Notes: generated by a model not told the origin, from the sequence alone. DNA of 64,000 nucleotides from Lingula anatina (GCF_001039355.2 NW_019775440.1:230388-294387); one strand, 5' to 3'. Shown: positions 19,346 to 32,291, counted from the stretch's first letter. Numbers and translations: made by a program.

Positions 19346-21694
19346 TCACAACCATACGTTGCCGCCATTTTGAGTGTTTCCATTAGGTTGATGAAGCGTC
19401 AATTGTAAAGCATTGTTATCACGCTCGCGTATGACACCATATTGGTGACGGGCAAGTCGCCTCTTGATTCTCCATCTGTGCCTGTAAAATACCAATCCCC
19501 CAATAAGGACTATGACAAGGCCAATGGCTCCTATTGCTAAAAATATAATCCTCTTGTCGAAGAGCTCACCACATGAGTCTACAGCAGGGTAGAAGTACAT
19601 CAAAGGGCGTCCTTTCCATTTATCAGGGCTCTGGCAGACATACCTGTCTATTTTATCAAAATCTTCAATAGAGACACTAGTCCTGTCCAGCCAGTTACGG
19701 AATTCTAAAAGGTCACAGTTGCACTCAAATGGATTAAGTGAGAGGTCAAGAGACTGCAACGAGCCAAAGCCCTCAAAGCTTTCTGGGTCAAACTGTTTGA
19801 AATTATTGGATGAAAGGTTCAGGTGGGTTATTGATTGTAAACGGCTCAGTAATTTCCAAGAAGTGTTCTCCATCATGTTTTGACTGAGATCCAGTCTCGT
19901 CAAGGAAGTCAGGTTATAAAAAAGGTCCTCGTGTGGCTCGTCAATACTGTTTTTGTCCAGGTAGAGGGTTTCAAGCCCTCTTAAACTGTTTAGAAGTGCT
20001 ACTCCATTTTGGGTTTTGAGCATACTGCCCAGATCATTTCCACTCAAAATCAATGTCTTTAGATTCTGAAGATCCTTGAAATTCTCCCACCAGATGTCTC
20101 TGAGGGAGTTATTGCTTAGGTCTAATATTGAGAGCCAGCGTAGGCCATGTAATGCCGTTGTAGACATACTCATGATACGGTTATTATTCAAAAGAATGAC
20201 TTTAACCTGTTGATCCTTCCAACCAAAATCTTCTAAGCGTGTCAGGGAATTATGGGATAGGTCAATAACACTTGGGGCATGAGATAGAAATGCGTTTTGA
20301 TTGATTTCAGTAATGGCATTATGGCTGAAGTTGACACTTTCTATTTGGTTGCTTCGGGAGAAGAGTTCACTGCTTAAAAATGACAACCTGTTGCCACTTA
20401 CATCTAAGTATTTTAGCTGCAGCAGCCGAGGAATGGTACCTAGTGTTGTGAGACCATTTTGAGCCACATTCAAATGTTCTAAATGTTCCAGAGATGCACT
20501 GACTTCAAACTCCTGTAGGAAATTGTTACTGAGATCTAGCAGGATCAGATCCCATAGTTCTTGTAGTGGGGCATTGCTGATATCGGTGAATTTATTGTGG
20601 GAAAGGTGAAGCTCCTTCAGTGTATTGATCGTTTCAATTTCTGATTCATCCAAGAAGCTGATCTGGTTATGAGAAAGGTGCAGTCTCTGTATCAAAGTGA
20701 GACCAGACATATCACCTATGGCTCCAATCATATTGTGTGAAAGGTCAAGGTCAGTGAGTCGGGAAAGGAAGTAGAATGTCCTCTGACCTATAGTAGTGAT
20801 TTGATTATGGGACAAATCTAATGACTCCAGGCTGGATAATTCAAGATTACTGAATATATGTGCTGTTTCTGTTATATTCATATTGGCCATTTCTAGTCTT
20901 CTGAGACTAGCAACTTCTAGCCGTTTCATGGCATCTTTGAGTGTTCCTATGGGAATTCCTGGATTCCCAGACAGTGTAACTTGGGATAGGTGGTAAAGTT
21001 TCTCAAAAGCCTCAGAATCTATGTATTTAATGTTGCAGTTGGACAGATTTAAATACTTGGGAATGGCGTCCCACCACAGCATGGCCTGAAATGCATTCCC
21101 GGCCAGGCGAACAATATCATTGCCAGAATAATCCAAATACTGAAGCTTCGTTGTGTGCTGAAAGGATGAGCTTAGAACTGGATCGTAGATGTCATTGTAA
21201 CTTACATTGAGGATTTTCAATTGGGTGAGATACTGCATACAAGTATGTGGCACAGTTGTGAAGGTGTTATAACTGAGATCCAGTTCGGTAACTTGGGTTG
21301 ACCTTCGGAAAAAGCCCTCTGGTATCTCCTTAAGCAGATTGTGTCCAAGTTTCAGTACTTTGAGTTTATTCAAACCGCTTCCAAAAGCATTGGGATCCAG
21401 TTGATATAGCCCGTTATTTTCCAAGTTGATGTATTCCAAATTTGGCAGCCCCTCGAATGAAAAGTTTCCTAATATATTCAGCCGATTGTTGTTCAAGTAA
21501 ACCCATCTTGCAGATGAGGGAAGCAGAGGAACCTTCTTCATCTGCATGCCCTCACATCTTATAACAGTGCTCTGTTTGTAGCAAGTGCACAGGGATGGGC
21601 AACCCTGCTCAGAATTGGTTGGTAAACTAAATCCTGTAGCAACACAAGCCAGGGTCAGTAAGGGCATCAATATCGTAATTTGTGATGATGCCAT
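19346..21694 (-). CDS. Single-pass leucine-rich-repeat transmembrane protein
   Basis: One uninterrupted frame of 782 residues runs from the ATG at 21694. The open frame extends upstream to a TTG at 21715, and another ATG lies at 21703. I prefer 21694 because AAGATGG gives A at -3 and G at +4 and puts the start directly before the signal peptide (MASSQITILMPLLTLACVA). The order is: LRRNT (CPSLCTCYKQSTVIRCEG); about 24 LRRs of mostly 22-25 residues with L-x-x-L-x-L-S-x-N cores; LRRCT (NPFECNCDLLEFRNWL with cysteines in YVCQS and DSCGE); a membrane helix at about residues 716-737 (IIFLAIGAIGLVIVLIGGLVFY, shown here only as its span); and a basic 45-residue tail ending NVWL. Several N-glycosylation sequons lie in the ectodomain. 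There is no TIR, kinase, Ig or FN3 domain, so it is not a Toll receptor. It is probably a surface adhesion or recognition protein; ligand and orthology are unknown. Confidence 0.93.
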   Translation of the reverse strand: MASSQITILMPLLTLACVATGFSLPTNSEQGCPSLCTCYKQSTVIRCEGMQMKKVPLLPSSARWVYLNNNRLNILGNFSFEGLPNLEYINLENNGLYQLDPNAFGSGLNKLKVLKLGHNLLKEIPEGFFRRSTQVTELDLSYNTFTTVPHTCMQYLTQLKILNVSYNDIYDPVLSSSFQHTTKLQYLDYSGNDIVRLAGNAFQAMLWWDAIPKYLNLSNCNIKYIDSEAFEKLYHLSQVTLSGNPGIPIGTLKDAMKRLEVASLRRLEMANMNITETAHIFSNLELSSLESLDLSHNQITTIGQRTFYFLSRLTDLDLSHNMIGAIGDMSGLTLIQRLHLSHNQISFLDESEIETINTLKELHLSHNKFTDISNAPLQELWDLILLDLSNNFLQEFEVSASLEHLEHLNVAQNGLTTLGTIPRLLQLKYLDVSGNRLSFLSSELFSRSNQIESVNFSHNAITEINQNAFLSHAPSVIDLSHNSLTRLEDFGWKDQQVKVILLNNNRIMSMSTTALHGLRWLSILDLSNNSLRDIWWENFKDLQNLKTLILSGNDLGSMLKTQNGVALLNSLRGLETLYLDKNSIDEPHEDLFYNLTSLTRLDLSQNMMENTSWKLLSRLQSITHLNLSSNNFKQFDPESFEGFGSLQSLDLSLNPFECNCDLLEFRNWLDRTSVSIEDFDKIDRYVCQSPDKWKGRPLMYFYPAVDSCGELFDKRIIFLAIGAIGLVIVLIGGLVFYRHRWRIKRRLARHQYGVIRERDNNALQLTLHQPNGNTQNGGNVWL

Positions 21695-21885
21695 CTTCAA
21701 CATGATGAGACACAATTTTGACAGATGGACTTGTGTATATCTTTCCTCTGGGTGGTTTTTATGGCTGGTCCTTCTTTGGGAGTCTTACCATCTTGGGATT
21801 CATTGATTGACTAGATGGCTTTCAGTTTTCAGTTCACCCACCGTAAAGATTCCAAGATGAATGGAGTACAGGACTGTCACATCAT
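21695..21885 (-). promoter_or_regulatory. LRR gene 5' leader after a 3' splice site, with upstream ORFs
   Basis: On the minus strand, TTTCTTTTTGTCTACTTTTAG is a strong pyrimidine-tract acceptor whose AG occupies 21887-21886, so the exon containing the whole CDS probably begins at 21885. Its first nine bases are ATGATGTGA, a two-codon upstream ORF. A second upstream ORF of 14 codons runs from an ATG at 21803 to a TAA at 21759. Both end before the main start. The matching upstream non-coding exon was not located. Confidence 0.6.
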
Positions 21886-21887
21886 CT

Positions 21888-24800
21888 AAAAGTAGACAAA
21901 AAGAAATGGTGAGAATAGCCATGAAGCACAACCTAATGGCCTACTTAAAAAGAGGAGGAAAAGCATTTTTCCCCAATGAAACGGAACTTGTAAATCATTT
22001 ACTATAGGTTGAACGTCATTTGGTACTAGTAGAAATCATTAACAGTAATGAGAAGGCCTCAGCAGTGGTTCGCTTTAAGTTCCTATATCCAGCTTATTGA
22101 TTTTGGCTTTACACTTGGTGTCTAACATGGTAGTAAGCTGTAATAAATAAAAAACTCCTATCCAATTTAATGGCTATCATCGTGTTATTTTGGCAATAAA
22201 ACCTCTCAGCTTTCCAATTTATAACCTTGTGGCTGTGGATGGTAATTGATGGAGCTGCTGAAATCAAAATATTAGTCAACTGCAGGTGCCCATTGCTTTT
22301 GGACCCGATGGAATCATTGGTGCTGTCTTGGTGCTTGAACTCCCTGCTGTAAGACTGTGAAATCAGCTGATGGTTGATAACAGTATGAACAGTGAAAATG
22401 TATATTTTAGACTATTATAAAAGGGAATTGTGATTCATTAGGCTTTGATAGTTTTATGTATGTGCTGTGAAGTATTGAAGGTACTTAAAAGGAAAAAAAA
22501 AAAAATTTTCAAAGGTACATTTGGATTCCATTTATTGCGACCTACATCGCTTATGTCCCCAGAAAAGACACGAGGAATTATCATTAAAGTGGTACCCAAC
22601 AATGCTCAATTTGAGAGAAAACATTCGTTAAGAAAAAAAAGGTGATTTAGTATGGTAGATTTTAAAAGCTTGGAACTATTAATGTGTCTGAAATGTGACT
22701 TTTTTGTATTACCAGAATATTAACGCAGTCAGGGCCTGGGGAATCGAGATGCGTAAGTGCGTAGCATCAAAGTCAAGGCTCCATCATGGGTATAAATCAG
22801 TCTGTTCATTAAAGACCTCGACAGAGACTCAGTGGTGGGCCCTCCTCTTAACTTGAGAGACAGGGTACAGTACCATTTTATCATGACAGGAAAAATATGA
22901 AGAGGTTTGTTTTTTAGTTTTTTATGGAGAGTGAAATAAAGAGAGAGAGGTAGAAAGAGTTGACGTTAATGTTAGTGTCAGTTCAATATCAGATCTGTTG
23001 TTGTAAAGTTCAAATAATTTAGTTTAAACTGTTCACTCTTTAAGATTTGAAGATAAAACGAACCCCTGTGAGAAAAAACAACAGTTATGATTGACATGCT
23101 GAAAAGTAAATACGACTAGGTATTTCTGGTATTTTTAGCGAAAATCAAGACAATCTTTTAGCATTTTATTGTTCTAGCATTTGAGCAGAAAAATTGTTAT
23201 ATAAAAATGTTCTCCTTATAAATGAGTCACGAAAGTAAATCATGGACGTCCCAAAAATGCTTACGAAAAATGGTGTTGCTCTGGGCCTTTGACCAGTTTC
23301 ATTGTGTTCCTGTTCTACCCATGATAAGTGATACGAGCCCACTGCCCTGAAGTACTACAACATGGTGCATCACCTCTGTTAGAAGTGCACTTATCCCCCA
23401 GAAGGCTTGTTGACTTCTCCAAATTAGTTTGATCAAGACCCTCCACCTTCAGAATAGGACAAGTCTTGCTAAAGAAAATATTTTGGTACCTCTTAATGCT
23501 CTTGTGCAAGAGCTTGTATAAAACTGGGGGAATTTGTTTTGGGAAGTCTTTTATGTTGGTTGTATTCTTGGGGGTTAAGGAGGGGGTATTTTTACAAGGT
23601 CTTTTAATGAAAATGTCTGTATTAGTCTGGGACAACAGGGCCATGTAAAGCTATTGTGTTTTGGGTTTATATCTTTGTTTGGAAGTCACTTAGTTTTAGT
23701 TACCTGCCTGATTTGACCCAGGTAGCCTTTTCACGCTGTTTTTCGGTATTCTGTGGTGGTACATTAAAGAAAAGATAAAATGACATGAATTTTGCAAATG
23801 GCTGATGTAGGTTTTTAGTCCACATCTCTCCATTCCGTAAACTTCCCACAATAGTCATTATCTCCATTGAATGAGCGATACAATCCCTAATTCTCTAGTT
23901 TTTATCCACTGCATTACTTAAATCCTACCATACTCATTATTCCCTACTACTTATAAAAAGTCTTTTATTTAGGTAAAACGCTCTGTTTAATCGATCCCTA
24001 AATATACCATAACCTCTTATTAAAGCATGCCAATATAACCAGGCTAAGTGCTGCATTCCTTTGAGGTAGATATGACTATTACTTGTCTATAGACCAAACC
24101 CTTACTGTCCACTTGAACTCAAGAGGAAACATGAAAAATCTTTCAGTAGGAAATCTCAACTTTTAAAAGCATAAGTGCCATGTGTCTTATCTATGATTAC
24201 CATGAAAAGTATAATTTCAGCCATAGTGGGATTGTAATGACGTCTCTTTTTTATCTTAAGATGTTTTGGTTTCATTAAAGGTAGTTGTTGTTTTTATAGA
24301 CCCTTGACTCGCCAACTGACAAGTTATCAGTGGCGTGGATCACATATTTGACTTGGGCAAATTAATGGTGGCTTTTTTTTGTCACTGGCTGGGTGGTCAT
24401 GCCACTACGAGGGTGGCTAGATGCCCTTCAAAGAAAAAAAAAGGTAAAATAGTTTGATGTGCTTAATATGATTGTCAAAATGAAATTTTCCTCACGGTGG
24501 CTGATGCCAGTACAAGTGCACTTTGAATACAGTTTTTGTTTGCTTGTTTGGTTGTGCCTTTGGCTCTTAATAATGGCAGGTGACTTGCTTTTTTTTCCCC
24601 CTTTACGTCATTTTGAAGTTAAGTGTAATATTATTTGTTTTTTATTTAAATATTTTGTTTGTGCAAGAAAAAGTAAATAAATGTTCGATTGATTGGTTTA
24701 CACATTTTAGATAAACATTTTCATTCCAAAACACATTGTGGCCCCCAAGGAGGTTCATATTAGATTTTGACACATCATGATGGACACTCGTCATACCACC

Positions 24801-25304
24801 CCTGAAGAACATTAACCAATTAGTTATACATGTTCCCAATCTCATTAAAACAGCACTATGCCAGTTATAAGAATAACTGGTCTCATCCAACACATTCATA
24901 TCTCCTCTAACACAATCAATACAGTGTATAGGTTATCCTCATTCAGTGGCTGATAGAAATGATGTCTTAATTATTTTATGAAAGTCCAATGTTGGCTGGG
25001 AGTACTAATGTGTGTGACAGGTCTTTAAATAGACCTTCATGTTACTACTTTAACTGGGCAACTTAAGTATGTCTTGAGTTTTTTATTTTTTCTTAATCAC
25101 CGGATCTAAAGGCTTTCAGTTTTGGGTTCTTCCAACAATATGGCATGTGGTTGATAAACCTGATACCATTATTGCTGCAAATTTTAACACAACATGAGGT
25201 AATATTGCAAAAACAGCCAAGCGGTAGGTTGAAATACATCCCATGGCTGTGACATGTTGGTCTTGTAAAGCACAATGGACAAAATATGTGGTGGTGTTGT
25301 GTGG

Positions 25305-25355
<51 letters not shown>

Positions 25356-26818
25356 AGGAGAGAGAGAGAGAAATATTATAAAACTACACATGCTATTCTG
25401 TATGGATAAGAAAGTGAAGAGATCAACTCAAAAAAAAAAAAAAAAGGGGGGGGGAGAAAGAAAGAAAAAAGAAAGAATGATACAACATCTCTAAATCCAC
25501 AACAAAAGCAGGAATGTCTAGAAATACCGTTGCAACTCTTGTTTGGCATTTGAGAGAAAATGTAAACTCCATGCTGTGTAGTAGATACGGGAGTATTTTC
25601 CTAAGATATCCTGCTGTATCCTTAGTGAGTAACATTTTCTGTTCCAAACCTTGGTAAACAAAGTCACCGTGCTACCTATCTAACTGTACTTTTAGAGGTT
25701 AATGTGGAATCTATCTTTATATGCATGCTCCATTATTTTTCCTTGCCTACATAAAACTAATGCAAAATAATACTTGAAAAATTCAGCAACTAAAATTGTA
25801 TATACTTTGGAAGAGTTGAATGACCAAAAAATGACATGAGAAGGAGATAAACAAAATACACTGGCTTACATCCAGAAGGTTCAGTCTGCTCCATCCTGCT
25901 ATGTAGAATTTGCCCCAATAAGTTATAGGTATATAGACATCAGTCAAATTATTATCAGCTAGGGCCTATTGATTTTCTGCATCATAATGCCCATGATAAA
26001 AAGCTATATATGCTTCACTTCTACCACATATAGTTAAGTACTGGTTAAATAGTCCCTTGAGCTTTTAGCTGTTTGTTTGAATATGATTCTTATATTTTTT
26101 CTCAACCTGCATAGCTGGATGAATTACCATGTCACCACTGATCTGTCTTCATATATTCTATTTGGGAAGACTATTTACTCAACTAAGGGTAGAAAAACTA
26201 ATTGATGGTATAAAATTTCACCATGTAGTAAAGTTCTAATTAAGAAATGTTCTTTATCAAACCCACATTATTTTTTGTCTTACTTTATTCTTTCGCAGTG
26301 TGAACCTGTACTTGAGTTATACCAAAGGAAAAAAAAGATAAAATTAAGGCAATTATAGAATTTATGAATAAAAATGTTTAACTTTTGATTTTGAGACAGT
26401 AATGTTAGTCAGTGATAAATAAATAAAAAAGATGAACTTTTCTTAAAACATAAAAAAAAAGAAAAATGAAAACTGGCTTCTGTTGCCACACTTAAGTGTT
26501 CCTTTCTCCTATCCATATATTTCCTCTCATTATCACCATGCATCATGCCAGCAACAGTTAAACTTGGTGGTTAAAATGGTTATTAAAGTGGTCCAAATAC
26601 CTGATAACTGAATTAGACATTACTTCTTATGGTAACCTATGAACTTTTAATCTTGATATCAATTTTTAAATGGCTTTCCCCCTGTGCCATGAAGACTGAT
26701 ACAATCTACCACCGACTCAAAAGTACTTTACCTTTAGAACGCTTGCTCTATGGGGCCCACTCTGTGTTCATTAAAGGGTCCGCCTACTCCACTTAACACC
26801 GCAAAATCTTCTGAATGT
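21888..26818. other. Upstream region of the LRR gene, no other gene seen
   Basis: This should hold the 5' intron, first exon and promoter of the LRR gene, but I cannot place them. It contains an AG microsatellite (25308-25371) and poly-A/poly-G runs (about 25431-25455). A 109-codon minus-strand open frame at 23315-23644 has no recognised domain. Confidence 0.5.
25261..25371 (+). repeat. Short repeat flank plus (AG)n, copy 2
   Basis: TCTTGTAAAGCACAATGGAC at 25261 lies 47 bases before an (AG)n tract (25308-25353, continuing after a short break to 25371). It matches the arrangement at 10032-10110. Confidence 0.55.
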
Positions 26819-28834
26819 ATGATAAACCCAAGTCAGTGTGCATCTCTTTTGAAGATATGGGAACAACATCAGGAAGAAAATCCATTGAAAACAAAGCCCA
26901 TATTTATCCAAGCTGTCCTCTTCCAATTAAAAACCGCCTTGGACTCTGTTTGGAAGTTTTCTTTCTCTCAACACTGCTGTTTGCCCAAGTTACAACATTA
27001 GCATTGGTAAATTTGTCTACAGTTTGGACAAACATCACTGACCACCAGCATGGATCTGGACTGTCCCAATGACTGACGACTGACTGACGGACTAACATGC
27101 ACCTTTGCATGCCTGATTTCTCTTTTTGAATCCAGGTGCTCTCATAATTATACCTGTGCCAGGGCACAAACTTGAACTTAAGTTTACTTAGGGCTGATGT
27201 CAATCAAACCTGTCTTTGTAAAGCATAAGAACCAAGGATTTCATATCAGTTCCTCCATTTTTTTCACTTTCAATTTTTGATTTCATTTTATAAAAGATAT
27301 TGTGTAGTTATATATGCCTGTGTGCTTATTTTGACTTCAATCTTAGCAAATAAACTAATCAACATCCATTCCTAATTGAATAATGTACTTTATTGCCTGC
27401 ATTGTGTGACTAGTTAAAATACTATGATAAGAAGTAACTTATAAAAGAATTAATATTTTGATATTTTATTTCTGTGGTGTCCCCGCTAAATCCATCTCCC
27501 TTAATTGCGACATATTTCTCAGTTTTACTTGTCCTCAGCCCTTCACCTTAGTCTCCTAACAGTATGACACTGACATACAGTGATGTAACAGTTGATTACA
27601 ACCCCCTGCAGCACCCTAACATGATTTCACATTCAAGCGTTTTGTCATTGATGCAATCTATCCAATTTTATCAAGAAAATTATGGAGCAGGCCTGTATGT
27701 TATCTTAATTTCACATTTGAAATGATGGATGATATTTTCATATTGTTTGAGGTTAAGTATGATGGAGCTGGGGGTCCTAGGTATGTCAGGCATGCTCAGG
27801 TGGTGCTGAATTTTACCTACTGTATGGTCATAATGGATATAATATAACCTGCCGTTTTGTATAATCATTTGTTACATGGAGTGACAGCATGCTAGGATGG
27901 GTGTCCACTTGATGGTCAGATGACCCAGGTCGACTGTTATTAAAATTTTTGCAGGAGAGTCATTAAGTGCTGTTGATCAGCTTTCTTCCTTCCTCTCTCC
28001 TTCTCTTTCTCTCTCTCCCCACGTCCCTCTCTCTATCCCTCTCTCCTTCTCTCTGGAACATTTACTTTACAGTTCTGCCGATCACACTCGATTTTAAATT
28101 AAATTTTGATAAAAACAGAATGCTTTCAAATCAGCCTTGTCTCTCATTCCCTCTTGACATTTCTCAATCCATCTTACTTTTTCTTTACCTCCAACTTTGA
28201 GAAAGAAATCCCTCCAAGCCACAGAGATGATGGGCATACATGCACTTGATTGCAGTAAAAACACAGACTCCCAAGACAGATGCTGCCAAATGTTTTGGCT
28301 GCCAGCGTAAGAAAACAATACTTTAAATTCCTGATGTCAGCTATTTTCACAATATGCCATACATTACATTCAGTGGTCACTGTCTTGAGTCACCACACCC
28401 TTCTATGGTCAATGGTCAGTGTCCTAAAACACCTACATATCCTGTGGACTCTGGGTAGTGGGCATATGGCACCTCTGATATTCATTTACAGCACTGGACA
28501 TTAAATAAAAATCTATTTCACTTACTGGACTAATAAAATGTAGCACTGCATTGGTTTTGGATCACCAATGGTGTATTTTCATTCAGAAAAAAGTGACATA
28601 CTTATCCATACTTCTGTACACCCGGACGCATCTCCTTAAGTGCTTTTTCCAAAGAAGAGATAAGAAAATATTCGCTAATAGCTGGAATCTTCTGGCTAGT
28701 CTAGTCTAGTCCAGATTCGCTAGTTGAAATGCGAAGGTACAGGAAATAGTCATTAGGCTCCATTAAGTGATTCCACAGATCCTAGGCATTGTCATTTGTT
28801 AACAGGTTTCATGTTTGGTTTAATTAACAGCCTG
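26819..28834. repeat. 2-kb tandem duplication, copy 1
   Basis: About 2,016 bp repeat at 28837-30846 with few differences. The copy starts ATGATAAACCCAAGTCAGTG and ends TTAATTAACAGCCTG. The interior has a CT-rich microsatellite (about 27998-28055) that differs between copies. No convincing gene lies within it. It is separated from copy 2 by an N and one or two bases. Confidence 0.95.
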
Positions 28835-28835
28835 N
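28835..28835. other. Single N: assembly gap or join
   Basis: The only ambiguous base in the window lies exactly at the junction of the two 2-kb copies. Confidence 0.97.
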
Positions 28836-28836
28836 A

Positions 28837-30846
28837 ATGATAAACCCAAGTCAGTGTGCATCTCTTTTGAAGATATGGGAACAACATCAGGAAGAAAATC
28901 CATTGAAAACAAAGCCTATATTTATCCAAGCTGTCCTCTTCCAATTAAAAACCGCCTTGGACTCTGTTTGGAAGTTTACTTTCTCTCAACACTGCTGTTT
29001 GCCCAAGTTACAACATTAGCATTGGTAAATTTGTCCACAGTTTGGACAAACATCACTGACCACCAGCATGGATCTGGACTGTCCCAATGACTGACGACTG
29101 ACTGACGGACTAACATGCACCTTTGCATGCCTGATTTCTCTTTTTGAATCCAGGTGGTCTCATAATTATACCTGTGCCAGGGCACAAACTTGAACTTAGG
29201 TTTACTTTGGGCTGATGTCAATCAAAACATGTCTTTGTAAAACATAAGAACCAAGGATTTCGTACCAGTTTCTCCATTTTTTCACTTTCCATTTTTGATT
29301 TCATTTTATAAAAAAAGATATTGTGTAGTTATATAAGCTTATGCCTGTGTGCTCATTTTGACTTCTTAGCAAATGGAAAAATCAACATCCTTTCCTGATT
29401 AAATAATGTACTTTATTACCTGCAATGTGTGACTAGTTAAAATTCTGTAATAAGAAGTAACTTATAAAAGAATTAATATTTTGATATTTTATTTCTGTGG
29501 TGTCCCCGCTAAATCCATCTCCCTCAATTGCGACATATTTCTCAGTTTTACTCGCCCTCAGCCCTTCACCTTAGTCTCCTAACAGTATGACACCGACATA
29601 CAGTGATGTAACAGTTGATTACATCCCCCTGCAGCACCCTAACATGATTTCACATTCAAGCGTTTTGTCACAGATGCAATCTATCCAATTTTATCAAGAA
29701 AATTATGGAGCAGGCCTGTATGTTATCTTAATTTCACATTTGAAATGATGGATGATATTTTCATATTGTATGAGGTTAAGTATGATGGAGCTGGGGGTCC
29801 TAGGTATGTCAGGCATGCTCAGGTGGTGCTGAATTTTACCTACTGTATGGTCATAATGGGTATAATATAACATGCCATTTTGTATAATCATTTGTTACAT
29901 GGAGTGACAGCATGCTAGGATGGGTGTCCACTTGATGGTCAGATAACCCAGGTTGACTGTTATTAAAATTTTTGCAGGAGAGTCATTAAGTGCTGTTAAT
30001 CAGCTTTCTTCCTTCCTTGCTCTCTCTCTCTCTTAACCTCCCTCTCTCTCCCTCTCTCCCTCTCTCTAGAACATTGACTTTACAGTTCTGCTGATCATAC
30101 TTAATCTTCAATTAAATTTTGATAAAACTAGAATGCTTTCAAATCAGCCTTGTCTCTCATTCCCTCTAGAAATTTCTCAATCCATCTTACTTTTTCTTTA
30201 CCTCCAACTTTGAGAAAGAAATCCCTCCAAGCCACAGAGATGATGGGCATACATGCACTTGATTGCAGTAAAAACACAGACTCCCAAGACAGATGCTGCC
30301 AAATGTTTTGGCTGCCAGCGTAAGAAAACAATACTTTAAATTCCTGATGTCAGCTATTTTCACAATATGCCATACATTACATTCAGTGGTCACTGTCTTG
30401 AGTCACCACACCCTTCTATGGTCAATGGTCATTGTCCTAAAACACCTACATACCCTGTCCACTCTGGGTAGTGGGCATATGGCACCTCTGATATTCATTT
30501 ACAGCACTGGACATTAAATAAAAATCTATTCACTTACTGGACTAATAAAATGTAGCACTGCATTGGTTTTGGATCACCAATGGTGTATTTTCATTCAGAA
30601 AAAAGTGACATACTTATCCATACTTCTGTACACCCGGACGCATCTCCTTAAGTGCTTTTTCCAAAGAAGAGATAAGAAAATATTCACTAATAGCTGGAAT
30701 CTTCTGGCTAGTCTAGTCTAGTCCAGATTGGCTAGTTGAAATGCGAAGGTACAGGAAATAGTCATTAGGCTCCATTAAGTGATTCCACAGATCCTAGGCA
30801 TTGTCATTTGTTAACAGGTTTCATGTTTGGTTTAATTAACAGCCCG
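28837..30846. repeat. 2-kb tandem duplication, copy 2
   Basis: This copy is nearly identical to 26819-28834. Differences are scattered substitutions, a few small indels (for example near 29330) and a different CT-rich tract (about 30018-30068). It ends TTAATTAACAGCCCG and continues into unique sequence. Confidence 0.95.
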
Positions 30847-32240
30847 AGATATATTAGTTTTTGTACAGGTACAAGAAATTGTCATTATGAGTGGGATTAT
30901 TACGTACACCTTAGTGTTATTAGTGCCGAGATATGGGCGTCACCACAATAAACCAATGGATCATTCACACAGCTTAGAAATAAGCTGGTTCTAAAACATT
31001 CTGTTCAGTGCCATTGTAAAAAGACTGTTGCAAGCCCAGCATCATGATTGAATGGAGTGTAGTCAGATGGAGGTGGACTGCTGCTTGGCTGGCAACGGCT
31101 TGATTGTTGAAAATGGGGGATTATGTGTGACAAATGGAGTGTTCTGGAACCAGTTTCATTTTCACCTGTGTGAATTCACCATGGAGTCGAACAGTTAATC
31201 TCCCCGTTCCAAATCTTGTCATAAAAATGTGTGAGAGAACTGATTACACAGCCGCTAGATCAAACGGTGTCTCATTCTCACTTTTCCTGCTGGTTATGCA
31301 GCAGGAATCACAACATTTTCCTACCTTTGTTGTGAAGTTAGGTTAATTATGAATGCTGTATTGTGAAAGGGGGTGGTAAGCTGACACCAGGTAAATCTCC
31401 CTGGTTTGGGCGATATCACCTTTGCCTGCATGCGATAGTAAGTGATACCTGTAAGTGATCTCTGATGATGACCTTTGGCAAACCACTTTCCATTACACCA
31501 TGGACATTTTCACCCAAATGGCCTTTTTGTTCACTGTACTGATGCTGGCTATATGAAAAAGTGATTGTGACATTTTTATATATTTCAAAGTGTGACAATC
31601 TATGGGGTTGGTGTTAAATGTGAACCCTCAGCATGTAGAAATGATATTGTTTTCATATTTTATGTGTTGCCATATAAATTATCTTGTCTAATTTGTGATG
31701 AGCAAATAAACATGCTCAAATATAAATATGCACATTTTTTTATTAAATACAGTAAGACTTTCAGATGTATTGAACATCTTTCTCATCATTACCATTTTTT
31801 TCCCTGGAACTAAAGGTTAAATTTGTACGATGAAACTAGCAACTGAACATCAGAAGTCTTATCGCCCAGTAAATAAATAAGTCAATATCTCTGCAAAGTT
31901 AACTTGCCAATGGAATGGACATATCAACTTGCATCAAACTGAAGTCATTCAGAATTAACTGATAGCAATCATGGCTTGTCTCTTAATGTGACACCCAGAT
32001 GATGGCACTGTGGTTGGATGGGGGCCTTTAGTTCTTTAGAAAATAGAGGAAGAAAATTGCTTGTCAATCACGAGTGTGCATGAAAACTTTTAATTGTGAT
32101 ACTGATCCCACACAAAGAGGGATGGAACTTCTGGTCACATGGAGGAATTTGATGTACCTGTAATGGCTGTCCTTCATGTTATTGTGGAATCTTTTTTGTG
32201 CTGTTACTCAACAGTACCTGCTGCTGTATAATTATATCAT

Positions 32241-32289
<49 letters not shown>
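32241..32289. repeat. (AG)n microsatellite
   Basis: AG units with one interrupting T near the start, followed by an AAGG-rich tail. Confidence 0.95.

Positions 32290-32291
<2 letters not shown>

Noticed and set aside
19346-21715. Toll-like receptor or LRRTM/alpha-catenin nested-gene assignment for the LRR protein
   Set aside because: There is no TIR domain, it has far more repeats than LRRTM, and no catenin exon was found around it.
23315-23644. 109-codon minus-strand open frame
   Set aside because: No similarity to a known domain, no signal peptide and no splice support; a shorter frame is open on the other strand as well.
26815-27072. Open frames present in both 2-kb copies (for example the LFAQVTTLALVNL segment), looking like a duplicated small gene
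   Set aside because: Two frames and the opposite strand are all open, the copies are too similar to show selection, and visible differences change amino acids.
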